A DNA stretch of 30,629 bases. It comes from Haplomitrium mnioides. Lineage: Eukaryota > Marchantiophyta > Haplomitriopsida > Calobryales. Shown piece by piece: positions 10,806 through 20,839 of the stretch. Each line of letters begins with the position of its first letter. Within the stretch, counting starts at the first letter, position 1. The stretch lies in assembly GCA_049999725.1 (NCBI GenBank), contig JBNGIS010017048.1:1-30629 (forward strand), given 5' to 3'. Position numbers and translations under genes: made by a program. Below the pieces are notes generated by a model. The model worked only from the letters and a program-made list of their open reading frames with translations. It had not been told where the DNA came from and did not search any database.

Positions 10806-12503
10806 TAACCAAAGCGACTAGTTATTGCTGTTTTGGCATTTTGAGAAAAATAACAAAACTATTCTAGCTCGGAGGGGAAGCCACCCCTTTGTATTTTTTC
10901 TACCCTATTGGATGAAGCCACGTGTTACTATCCTATAAGCTACACTAAGGGCCTCCACCCAGTCGCAAGAATGAGGATATAAGGTTGAAGTATACAAAGA
11001 GCTTCGAGCTCTTATACCTCAATCCATTTTGTGCTCTTTACTTATGGGATTAAGTGCTGGTCGCTGGTGAAGCGACGACAACACTGGAGCTATTCTCCGA
11101 AGCGCGCAAAGCTACACTGAGCCTCCTAACTCTACCGAAGCAAGGAGATATCTCAACAAAGCTATTCTAATTTGCCGAAGCTGCTAGATTTCACCCTGAA
11201 GCTACTAAGTTTACCGAACCTACCTATAAGAACTACCAAAGCACGAATTCACCCCGGAACCTAAGTATTCAACCGAACCTAACTGTTCGTGAAGGGGGAG
11301 GATTCTAATTCTACATATCGAGTTTTGTGCATCAAAATCGATCTTTTCTTCAGATTTGAAGACAAAAAAGTGATCGCTTGATCTTGGCAAACATTCTGAG
11401 CCCTTATTTACACATTTTGATGAAGAATTGAGATCACATTGATCTATGAAATTTCTGGGCTTATGAAACAGAACACCATAACATCAGTGTTATGACATTA
11501 ACTGTTCAAGTGCATGGATTTTGATTCATGAAGCACATTTGGAGTTAGAAACAACCAAAACTATATTCTGGGATTCAAATTCAAGAATTTGACCTATATA
11601 TTTGACATTCAGATCATCTGAACTCCAAGTTGACATACCAATGTCATCAACATCTGTCAATTGAAGATTTATGAGGCCATACATTTGTTTATCTAACTGA
11701 TTCAACTCATATTTCATCCTCTGATTATCTAACACAGGTCTATACATCTATATTGTTACATATACATTCAGTTACTCTGTTTTTAACAGAATTATAAAAA
11801 TCTGAAATTGAAATCAGTACAGAAAACAAAATCTGACATTTCAGAAAACATTTGATAGCTTAAGATCTGACATTACCTATAATCTATATATTGGTCATAA
11901 AATATAAACAGATTACATCATACAGATACTCAAAATTCCGAATCTAATTTACTAATTCTGAAACTAGTTCAAACATCCAAACTGATCAGTTGGCTCACAG
12001 ATTCTACATAATTGAGTTGGCCAGAGGCCCCTATTGATCCACAGGGTTTGGATACAAATTTTGGACAACATCAGCTATCAACATATATTTTCTGTGAGAA
12101 GAACAACAATATACAATCTAGTTCCAATACTCATAACCTGATTACACATTTTGGATATACAAGCAAACTTCATCAGCCTGCTACTGCCTTGAGGTGATAG
12201 TTCTTTGCATCAGACTTTGCGGGTGACCTATTGACATCAACAACAATCTGCAACAACACTTAGTTTGGAGTTTACAGAGTCAATCCCTTGCCTACTGCAA
12301 GAAGAAGAGGGAAGCTATTCTGATAATAACTCTGCTATAACTTTGTGTTACAAAACTGTACAATTCAAATATCTATCCAAAAGAAAAGCATTATGTTATA
12401 ATAGAACAGAACTCTGCTAGTTCTTGAACATACAAAATCTTTTCAGTTTTTCAGCTTTTCAATTTACTTTCTTTCTCTCTCCTCAAACCTATAGTCTTGT
12501 GGG

Positions 12504-13427
12504 ATGGAAAAACTCAGTTTTAAGAGTCTGCCCATTGAGGGGGATAACTACCTCTCCTTGTCCTTAGATGTTGTGGCACATCTGGCATCCAAGGGATTGG
12601 ACACCACTATCCTCACAGATGAGGATGTTACTCCTCAGCAGAAAGCCCAATCTCTGGTATTTTTAAGACATCATCTGTCAGACCCATTGAAGCTCCAATA
12701 CCTGAATGAGATCAACCCAAGGATTTTGTGGGACAACCTGAAAGCTAGATTTGACCACACTAAAACTATCCATCTGCTTAATGCAAGGCATGACTGGGTT
12801 AGCATGAGAGTTCATGACTTTAACTCTATTTCTAAATATAACAGTGAACTATTCAGGATAACAAGCTAGCTTACACTATGTGGTCAATCAGTGACAGATG
12901 AAGAACAAATTGAAAAGACACTTTCCACTTTCCATCCATCAAACATGATCCTACCTACACAGTACAGGAATATGAACTTCAGAACATATTCTGAACTCAT
13001 TGCATATCTCATGCTTGCAAAGAAACACCAGGACTTGTTACTTAAAAATTCTAAAACCAGACCCCCTGGTACTTTACCTGTTTCTCAGCCACCTGAAACA
13101 CACTATAACAGACCAGAGTTAACAAGAGGACAGCCAACTAAAAGAGCCAGATTTGGTTCTAATCGGCAAACCTCAAATAGGGGCAAAGCTCCTATAATTG
13201 GATCTAGTAGTTCACAATTCAGGGGGAGGGGCAGAGGCAGGGGACGCGCTGGAAAGTTTATCCCTAGGGGAAACAAAGGTGCAAGACCTCAAAAGAGAGG
13301 CAGAAACATGCCCTCAACCAGCAATGCTAGAGACTCAAAGAGATGCACCAGATGTGGTACACTAGGTCATGCTCAGAAAATGTGTAGGATACCTGCACAC
13401 CTAGTGGCACTATATGCCCAAGATTAG
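12504..13427 (+). pseudogene. gag: Copia gag (capsid and nucleocapsid), broken by an internal stop
   Basis: Gag proteins form the virus-like particle in which plant copia RNA is packaged and copied. The frame opens at ATG 12504 with MEKLSFKSLP and a hydrophobic N-terminal domain of the retrotransposon-gag / UBN2 type (GDNYLS, a HLASKGLDT segment, RILWDNLKARFDH, ISKYNSELFRI). An amber codon at 12867-12869 interrupts it after ITS. The same frame resumes at once (LTLCGQSVTDEEQ) and runs to TAG at 13425-13427. A basic arginine/glycine stretch (FRGRGRGRGRAGK) precedes an intact CCHC zinc knuckle, CTRCGTLGHAQKMC at 13344-13385, typical of nucleocapsid. The total of about 307 codons is normal for the family. 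The next frame continues in phase, so gag and pol were probably one polyprotein. Confidence 0.9.
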
Positions 13428-14243
13428 AGCAAAAGAAATGACCAAGAAAACCATGGTGTATTCCTTGAGCAGCAAGACACATTGAATGATTATATTTTGA
13501 ACAATGATGATCTGGCTGTTCTAGAGAATCATATGCTACAATCTGCACATGATGTTCCTTCTTTGGATGATATTAATACCTGTATTATAGACAATGGTAG
13601 CACTCACACCATATTAAAGTGCAGGTCCTATTTTATGTCTATTACTCCTTCAAGTCGAAAGGTGATGACCATTATGGGAAGTAATCACATTGAAGAGGGG
13701 CACGGACCAGCCACTATCATATTACCAAGGGGAACCAGGTTGCACATCAGATCTGCGATATATGCGCCTAGTGCAACTAGGAATCTGATTAGTTTCAAAG
13801 ACATTAGAGACAATGGATTCCACTTGCATACAAGCATATGTAAAACTCAGGAAGTGATTCATATATTAAAGAACACTCCTGAGGGCTCTGAAATAAAGGA
13901 AACACTTTTTGCGTATACCTTAGAGTTTTATGTAACGCAAATTCAGAGTTTCTTAGTTGATGCAAAACATATTGACCAAGGCATACTATGGCATAAGCGC
14001 TTAGGACATCTTGGCACAAGCATGTTTCAGACAACTCTGAAAGTGTCACAATTTATGCCTCCTAGTGTTAGACCTTATATGCTCAATACAAATTGCATTC
14101 GATACTCTCAAGGCAAGCTCGTCCTACGACCAACTATATCCAAAACTATAATGGATATTCCTAAGTTCTTTGAGCGTTTACACGTATATGTGTGTGGTCC
14201 TATCGACCCACCAAGTGGACCCTTTAGGTATTCTTGGTCATAA
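13428..14243 (+). pseudogene. pol: Copia pol remnant: protease, gag-pre-integrase and integrase N-terminus
   Basis: The stretch lies in the same phase as gag. It opens without a stop from 13428; the first possible start is at 13482. The aspartic protease active site is DNGST with its Asp at 13590-13592; Asn stands where a Ser, Thr or Cys is usual, so activity is doubtful. The gag-pre-integrase / zinc-binding part reads ILWHKRLGHLG near 13980-14015 and keeps the two histidines. The later CxxC is CIRY (14094-14105), so the second zinc cysteine is lost. The start of the integrase core reads RLHVYVCGPI; Tyr at 14187-14189 occupies the position of the first catalytic Asp. Reading moves to another frame at about 14227-14234, and this frame stops at 14241-14243. 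Confidence 0.85.
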
Positions 14244-14700
14244 TCTGTGCGTCATCGAAATGGTCTCAAGTTTCATTACTCTCTACCCGAAACTTAGTCT
14301 TTCCTAGGATACTGGCTCACATTCTGAAATTGAAAGCTCAATTTCCAGAAAATCTAGTAAGAGTCCTAAGGGTTGACAATGCGGGACAGTTTAAGTCTAA
14401 GACTTTTGACGATTTTTGTATGATTGTGGGTATTGATACCTAGTACTCTGTGGCTCATGTCCATTTTCAAAATGGCATAGCTCAAAGAGTAATTAGAAGC
14501 ATACAGATGATAGCTAGACCCATGTTAATGCAAACCAAGTTACCGGTTTCTGCATGGGGTCACGCTATACTACATGATGCTTCTTTATTGAAGTATAGGC
14601 CTTCAGCCTTTAATGCGCTATCACCTCACCAACTTGCCTATGGGGCTATACTCGATCTTTCTCATCTCTGAATTTTTGGTTGCCAAGTCCTTGTTCCAAT
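14234..14700 (+). pseudogene. pol: Copia integrase core, frameshifted and interrupted
   Basis: Integrase inserts the cDNA copy into host DNA. The core continues in the third frame with ASSKWSQVSLLSTRN. The second catalytic Asp is present in RVDNAGQF (14375-14377). An amber stop at 14441-14443 interrupts it. The frame goes on with AHVHFQNGIAQRVIR, where Gln at 14483-14485 replaces the catalytic Glu expected after the NG pair. MIARPMLM / LPVSAWGHAI / HQLAYG follow, typical of the end of the copia integrase core. A stop at 14669-14671 lies just before IFGC, and the reading path shifts again near 14690-14704. With two of three catalytic acids replaced, this integrase should be inactive. Confidence 0.87.
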
Positions 14701-15291
14701 TTTGGGACCGAAAGGACTAAGGTGGGTTCTCAACAATAGAAGGGCATATATGTGGGCTATGAGTCCCTGTCGATTATATGATATCTGGAACCATCCACGG
14801 TGGATGTATTTCAAGCCAGATTTGTTGAGTGCCACTTCTATGAAGATATATTCCCATCCTTATTTGAAGATAAAAATTCTTCAATACCAAAAATATTGGA
14901 ATGGGAGAAGGTATCCACTTTATGGATGTATCAAAGAACAAGGCAAGGTAAGGACGAAGTCAGGAGACTTCTTCACTTGACTAAGACTGTCGAACAGTTG
15001 CCTGACTCATTTAATGAGATCGCATAGGTAACACGATCACATATTCCTGTTGTAAATGTACCTGCAAGAATTCAGAACATTACTACAATAGCAAGTGATC
15101 AATTACCAAGGCAAAAGAAAGGACGACCTTAAGGTTCTAAGGACTCTTAGCCAAGGCAACGTAATACGACAAAGAGAACTACTTTCTCTAATGATGGAAC
15201 TTTATTACCATCTACATCCTATACACCACCATCTCAGCCAGCTTTATCTCTTTTAGAGATCCTAGATAATAAAGAGATCTCGATCTACTAT
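14701..15291 (+). pseudogene. pol: Copia integrase C-terminus and linker to reverse transcriptase
   Basis: After the second frameshift the path lies in the frame that then holds to the end of pol. Integrase C-terminal features are visible: GTERTKVGSQQ, KGIYVGYES, then FQARFVECHFYEDIFPSL. In-frame stops fall at 14737, 14779, 15025, 15130 and 15148. Beyond about 15030 the sequence is the usual poorly conserved linker rich in Thr, Pro and Ser (PSTSYTPPSQPAL), with basic residues near 15110-15125. The density of stops is highest here, which fits relaxed constraint in a dead copy. It leads without a gap into the reverse transcriptase. Confidence 0.8.
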
Positions 15292-16398
15292 ATGGATACT
15301 GGGATTTTATGGCAAAGAGAAAGTGTGAATATGGATGACCATTTTGGTTTCATGATTTCACAAACTATATCCAATATACCACCCAATCTAAGGTCTGTCA
15401 AAGAAGCAAAAGACAGCCCCGATTGGATTGAATGGGAAAAGGCAATGAATTCTGAATTGGATTCAATGATTCAGAGGAAGGTATTTGGACCTTTAGTCTT
15501 TGTACCCTCTGACGCCAATTTAATAAGATATAGGTGGATATTTGTGAAGAAGCGAAATGAGAAAGGAAAAGTTGTCCGATATAAGGCATGCCTTGTAGCC
15601 AAGGGCTATACACAGATTCTTAGGAGAGACTATGATCTCACTTATACCCCGATCATGGATGCTATCACAAACCGGTTCCTAGTTGGCTTTTCCCTAGGAC
15701 ATGAGCTCATGGCACATCAGTTAGATGTGGTGACAACATACTTGTACGGGCTTCTTGATACCCAGATCTATATGAAGGCTCTCCCAAATCTTATTGCTAG
15801 GAATATCTATCATATTTAGAGGGATAATGTCTCCAAGGGGAAACCTTCAAGCAAACAATCTACCTCTTTACCTACGACCATTTTACAGCCCAAGAGGGGG
15901 AGTACTGGACTTGGACCTGTAGTCCATGAGATGTAGAATAGGAAGATTGGACCTATAGTCCCTCTTATGCATCAATCCATGCCTGTGGCCAAGGATGGAT
16001 ATGCTGTCCAGATCATGAGATCTATTTATGGACTTAAGCAAAGCGGTCATATTTGGTATCACAGATTTAAAGAGGAGATGATAGCTATGGGTTTCCATTA
16101 TGATGACATTGCATCTAGTTTATTCATCAAGAATGTCAACAAACAATTTGTTGTTGTCGCACTCTATATTAATGATATAAACTTATATGGACACCAACCC
16201 CTCCTTGAGTAGACTATTTTTATGCTCAAGAAGATTTTTGATATGAGGGATATTGGTAGGATAGCCTATTTCTTACGACTTCAGTTTGAGTACCTTGATG
16301 ATGGAATTTTGATCCATCAGAGTACTTATACGAAGAAAGTCCTAAAACAGTTCAATATGGACAAATCTCATATGTTGACATCTCCTATGGAGATTTGA
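15292..16398 (+). pseudogene. pol: Copia reverse transcriptase, broken
   Basis: Reverse transcriptase copies the element RNA into DNA. The N-terminal part reads WIEWEKAMNSELDSM, YRWIFVKKRNEKGK, VVRYKACLVAKGYTQ and YTPIMDAIT. The first palm Asp lies in QLDVVTTYLYG (15724-15726). Stops fall at 15817, 15934, 16210 and 16396. Between YMKALPN and MRSIYGLKQSGHIWY there are about 75 codons where I would expect roughly 20-30. This stretch contains two near copies of TTGGACCTGTAGTCC (about 15911 and 15948). The active-site box reads YIND (16165-16176); the first Asp of YxDD is Asn, which should abolish polymerisation. The connection part follows (DIGRIAYFLRLQFEY, HQSTYTKKVLKQFNM). Confidence 0.9.
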
Positions 16399-17160
16399 TC
16401 GTTGGATAGAGATAAAGATTTATTTCGTAAACATAATGACATAGAGCTTATCCTTGGATCTGAGATTCCATATCTCTCCGCTATAGGAGCTCTTATGTAT
16501 TTGGCGAATCAAACTCGTCCTGATATTTCCTTTGTCGTGAACTTTCTTGTCAAACATAGTTCACAACCTACCATTAGGCACTGGAATAGAATCAAGAAAG
16601 TTTTTAGATATTTTCAAGGCACTATTGACATGGGACTATATTTCCCAAGACATACTGATCAAATCCTAACGGGTTATGCGGATGCAGGATACCTTTCGGA
16701 TCCTGACGATGCTAAATCCCAAACCGGATATGTATTCCTCTATGGCTTTATAGCCATATCTTGAAAGAGTACTAAGCAGACTTTGACCTGCACATCTTCC
16801 AATCATGCTGAGATTATTGCTCTATATGAAGCGAGTCGGGAATGCATTTACTTACGTAGGATGATGGATCATGTATATATTTCTTGTGGTCTTCCTTGTT
16901 TATTTGACCCTACTGTCTTCTATGAGGATAATTTGGCTTGTGTACAGCAAACTTTGCAGGGCTTTATCCGCGACGATTGTATCAAGCACATCGCACCGAA
17001 TTTTTTCTTTACGCATGAGCAGCAGGACGACACTATATCTATGTAGTTGATTGCCGAGAAAGACAACATTGCTGATCTTTTTACTAAGGCTTTACCACCG
17101 ACGCTGCATCAACAATATTGTGATCTTATTGAACTTCATCGATTATCCAATTTTTTATGA
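16399..17160 (+). pseudogene. pol: Copia connection domain and RNase H, end of pol
   Basis: RNase H removes the RNA strand during reverse transcription. The frame continues from the RT. SEIPYLSAIGALMYLANQTR and RHWNRIKKVFRYFQGT are typical of the region before RNase H. The catalytic residues appear kept: Asp in GYADAGYL (16681-16683), Glu in SSNHAEIIALYEAS (16810-16812) and Asp in FYEDNLACVQQ (16927-16929). Stops at 16762 and 17044 interrupt it. The C-terminus has the usual DNIADLFTKALPP, and the natural stop is TGA at 17158-17160. So RNase H is disrupted by stops rather than by active-site loss. Confidence 0.9.
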
Positions 17161-17535
17161 TATATCTTTTTATTTTCGATTATCTTCATCTTTTATATTG
17201 ATTCGACGAGTATATCTTTTTACTAGCGGCGTATTATTCTTATGTTTTCCATATGATCAGAATTATTATGTCTCCTTATATTCTGCTCTTCTGCGATTTT
17301 TATTGGCCTGTAGCCATATGTTTTATCTTTTATATTGCTATCTTTCATTATTTTTCATATCTTTTATCCATTGATCATGGTGGTTGTACTCTTTCCCTCG
17401 AAAGACTATGAGAGGGTTTTAATGAGGCAACATCATTTTTCATCTTTTATGGATTATATTGCGGGAGTTGCAGCCTCTTATCTTCATTTCATGCTTTTCT
17501 ATATGTTACGATTGTTTACAACATTCCCATCTTGC
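17161..17535 (+). other. T-rich untranslated tail of the copia element
   Basis: Between the pol stop and the polypurine tract lie about 375 bases, strongly T-rich on the plus strand. The open frames across it are hydrophobic (poly-Phe/Leu/Ile) only because of the T runs. No domain is visible, so it is treated as 3' untranslated sequence. Confidence 0.7.
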
Positions 17536-17548
17536 AACCAAGGGGGGG
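17536..17548 (+). other. Polypurine tract of the copia element
   Basis: AACCAAGGGGGGG ends directly at the TGTTAG start of the right LTR. Such a purine run next to the 3' LTR primes plus-strand DNA synthesis in LTR retrotransposons. Position and composition both fit. Confidence 0.85.
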
Positions 17549-17843
17549 TGTTAGATTACTTTTAGCAACATACATAGAAATATAAGAGAATATATCATAA
17601 CCTAGTATTAGAGTACCAATACATGATTAGCACTATGTTAGGTTAACCCTAACTTAGGTTAAGGACAACTTAATCATTATATTGATTAAGACATTGTAAC
17701 TTGATTTATGATGATTATTATGATTGAGATTAGAAAAGGAGGAAGAGAGCTTGAGAGTGAGAAGAAGAGATTCACTATATTCATTTGTTGTGCGAGCTCA
17801 TGGAGTGAGCGATTACATGTTTGTTATACATCACAACATAACA
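17549..17843 (+). repeat. Right (3') LTR of the copia element
   Basis: 295 bp, starting TGTTAGATTAC and ending ACAACATAACA. It is about 92.5% identical to 9434-9728, with no insertion or deletion between them by my alignment. The 3' terminal hexamer ATAACA has one change from the left LTR end, so the terminal inverted repeat is imperfect here. Confidence 0.95.
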
Positions 17844-17848
17844 CAATG
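17844..17848. repeat. Right target-site duplication CAATG
   Basis: CAATG follows the right LTR directly and repeats 9429-9433. It reads straight on into AACTCCACCTTTACC of an array monomer. Confidence 0.93.
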
Positions 17849-18782
17849 AACTCCACCTTTACCTAATCAAGAAAACCTTGGATGTAAGATTTGACAATGA
17901 ACTCCACCTTTACCCAATAGACAAAACCATGGATTAAGATTTCACAATGAATTCCACATTTACCCAATGAGTAAAACCATGAATTAAGATTTGACAATGA
18001 CTTCTACCTTTACCCGATGAGTAAAACAATGGATGTAAGATTTGACAATGAATTCAACCTTAACCGGATGAGTCAAACCGTGGATGTACATTTTGACTAT
18101 GAACTCCACCTTTTACTGAAGAGTAAAACCATGGATATTAGATTTGACAATGAACTCCACCTTTACCCAATGAGTAAAACCATGGATAAAAATTTTGCAA
18201 TAAATTCCACCTTTACCCGATTAGTATAACCATGGATGTGAGATTTGCCGATGAATTCAACCTTAACTCAATGAGTAAAACCATGGATGTAAGTTTTGAC
18301 AATGAACTCCACCTTTAAGCGATGAGTAAAACCATTGATGTAAGATTGTACAATGAATTCCACCTTATCCTAAATGAGCAAAACCAATGGATGCAAGATT
18401 GTACAATGAGCTCCACCTATACACGATGAGGAAAACCATGGATGTAAGATTTGACAATGAACTCCACATTTACCCTATGAGTTAAACCATCGATAAATAT
18501 TTTGACAATGAACTTTACTTATGCCTGATGAGCAATCTCATGGACAAAGATTTTACAACGAATTCCACCTTTACCCGGTGAGTAAAACCGTGGATGTAAG
18601 TTTAGACAATGAACTCCACCTTTAACCGATGAGAAAAACCATGGATGTAAAATTTGGAAGTGAAGTCCACATTTACTCAATGAGCAAAACCATGGACGTA
18701 GGATTGTACAATGAACTCCACCTTTACCTGATGAGGAGGACCATGGATGTAAGATTTGTCAACAAACTCCACCTTTTACCCG

Positions 18783-18981
18783 ATGAGTAAAAGCATGGAT
18801 GTAAGATTGTACAATGAACTCCACCTTTACTTGACAAGGAAAACAATGGATGTAAGATTTGACTATAAACTCCACCTTTACTTGATGAGGAAAAGCATGG
18901 ACAAAGATTTGACAATGACTCCCAACTTTTCCCAATGAGTAAAACCATGGATAAAGATTTGACAATGAATTCCACCTTTAC
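18783..18981. repeat. 199-bp array block identical to 8388-8586
   Basis: Right-hand partner of the block at 8388-8586. With the element and one target duplication removed, the copies would be about 1,980 bp apart, equal to about 39 monomers. Confidence 0.85.
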
Positions 18982-19876
18982 TTGATGAGTAAAACCAAAC
19001 ATGTAAGTTTTGACAATGAACTCTACCTTTAACCGATGAGTAAAACCATGGATGTAAGATTTGACAATGAACTCCGCGTTTGTTTGATGAGTTAAACCAT
19101 TGATAAAGATTTGACAATGAATTCCACCTTTTCCCGATGAGTAAAACCATGGATGTAAGATTTGACAATGAACTCTAGCTTTCCCTGATATGTAAAACCA
19201 TGGATAAATATTTGACAATGTAATCCACCTTTTTGTGATGAGTAAAATCATGGACAAAGATTTGACAATGAATTCCACATTTACTTGATGAGTAAAATCA
19301 TAGATGTAAGATATGATAATGAACTCCACCTTTAACAGATGAGTAGAACCATGAATGTAAGATTTGGCAATGATTTCCACCGTTACCCAATGAGAAAAAC
19401 CAAGGATGTAAGATTGTGCAATGAACTCCACCGTTGCCCAATGAGGAAAACCATGGATGTAAGATTTGACAATGAACTCCACCTTTACCTGATGAGTAAA
19501 ATCATGGAGAAAGATTTGACAATGCAGTCCAGCTTTACCTTATCAGTAAAATCATGGAAAAGGATTTGACAATGGACTCCAGCTTCACCCGATGAGTAAA
19601 ACCATGGATGTAAGATTTGACAATGAACTCCACCTTTAACCAATATGTTACACCATGGATGTCAGGTTTGGCATTGACCTTCACCTTTACCCACTAAGAA
19701 AAACCATGGATGTAAGATTGTACAATGAACTCCACCTTTCTTAGATAAGTAAAACTATGGATGTAAGATTTGACAATTAACTCCACCTTTTCCCGATGAG
19801 CAAAACCATGGATAAAGATTTGACAATGAATTCCACCTTCACTGGATTAGTAAAACCATGGATGTAAGATTTGACA

Positions 19877-20839
19877 ATGAGTTCCACCTTTAACCAATAT
19901 GTATAACCATGGATGTCGGATTTAGCATTGAACTCCACTTTGACCCAATGACCAAAACCATGGATGTGAGACTGTACAATGAACTCCACCTCTATCCGAT
20001 GAGGAAAACCATGGATGTAAGATTTGACAATGAGCGGCACCTTAACCCAATGAGCAAAATCATGCATAAAGATTTCAAAATGAATTCCACCTTTACCCAA
20101 TGAGTAAAACCATGGATTAAGATTTGACAATGAATTCCACCTTTACCCGATAAATAAAATTATGGATGTATGATTTGACAATGAATTCCACCTTTACCTT
20201 CTAAGCAAAACCATGGACGTAAGATTGTACAATGAACTCTACCTTTACCTGCTGAGAAACACTATGGATGTAAGATTTGACAATAAACTCCACCTTTACC
20301 CAATGAGTAAAAGCATGGATAAAGATTTGACAATGAATTCCACCTTTACCCGATGAGTAAGCCCATGGATGTAAGATTTGACAATGAGTTCCACCTTTAA
20401 CCGATATGTATAACCATAGATGTAAGATTTAGCATTGAACTCCACTTTTACCCAATGACCAAAACCATGCATGTGAGATTGTACAATGAACTCCACCTTT
20501 TCCCGATGAGGAAAACCATGAATGTAAGATTTGACAATGAACTCCACCTTTACCTAATGAGCAAAACCATGGATAAAGAATTCAAAATGAATTCCACCTT
20601 AACCGAATGAGTAAAACCATGGATTACGATTTTACAATGAATTCTAGCTTTACCGGATAAGTAAAACAATGGATGTATGATTTGACAATGAAGTTTTCCT
20701 TTACCTTTTGAGCAAAACCATGGATGTAAGATTGTACAATGAAACCTACCTTTACCTGCTAAGGAATACCATTGATGGAAAATTTGACAATAAACTCCAC
20801 CTTTACCCGATGAGTGAAAGCATGGATAAAGATTTGACA
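19877..20839. repeat. Higher-order repeat copy 1 (about 963 bp, 19 monomers)
   Basis: Marker strings recur exactly 963 bp later: GTTCCACCTTTAACC at 19881 and 20844, and TTTAGCATTGAACTCC at 19921 and 20884. Over about 240 bp compared by eye (20101-20340 against 21064-21303) roughly 96% of positions agree, well above the similarity of neighbouring monomers. Inside the copy the TTTAGCATTG monomer occurs twice, 507 bp apart (19921, 20428), so an older 10-plus-9-monomer structure is nested in it. Confidence 0.85.

Larger units (their letters stand above)
9729..12503 (+). other. Long non-coding leader of the copia element
   Basis: About 2.77 kb separate the left LTR from the gag start. That is a long leader compared with most plant copia elements, and it includes 100 N at 10706-10805. 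The first part is very AT-rich with A and T runs (9765-9830). A nine-base inverted repeat AACAGTGAT / ATCACTGTT with a 2-bp centre lies at 10493-10512. Between about 11090 and 11280 a degenerate word CCGAAGC / CCGAACC / CTGAAGC recurs every 20-40 bp. The longest open frame is 73 codons on the minus strand (11526-11747) and has no recognised family. The leader might hold an unrecognised nested insertion; no ends or target duplication could be identified. Confidence 0.7.
9434..17843 (+). mobile_element. Ty1-copia LTR retrotransposon, complete in structure but coding-dead
   Basis: The element is 8,410 bp long and inserted in the 50/51-bp array. Ends are TGTTAG...CTAACA (left LTR) and TGTTAG...ATAACA (right LTR), bounded by CAATG duplications. 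Order inside: 295-bp LTR, a leader of about 2.8 kb with a 100-N gap, gag (12504-13427), protease, integrase, reverse transcriptase, RNase H (to 17160), a T-rich tail, a polypurine tract and the second 295-bp LTR. Integrase upstream of reverse transcriptase defines the copia superfamily. The LTRs differ at about 22 positions by my hand alignment (about 15 transitions and 7 transversions). The coding part has about fifteen in-frame stops and two frameshifts, and several catalytic residues are replaced, so any movement would need proteins supplied by another copy. I did not assign a named lineage. Confidence 0.96.

Noticed and set aside
13425-13427. A programmed stop between gag and pol with readthrough
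   Set aside because: The frame does continue in phase after this TAG, but the element has many other in-frame stops. A single decayed polyprotein explains it better, and no readthrough context was recognised.
17051-17565. Hydrophobic membrane proteins after pol
   Set aside because: These frames come from T-rich sequence and overlap the end of RNase H and the LTR. The composition explains the hydrophobicity.
18724-19482. A 252-codon minus-strand open frame as a repeat-protein gene
   Set aside because: It mixes three reading frames of the same satellite monomer because 50-bp units shift the frame. It begins and ends where point variants create starts and stops. Many similar shorter frames occur on both strands.
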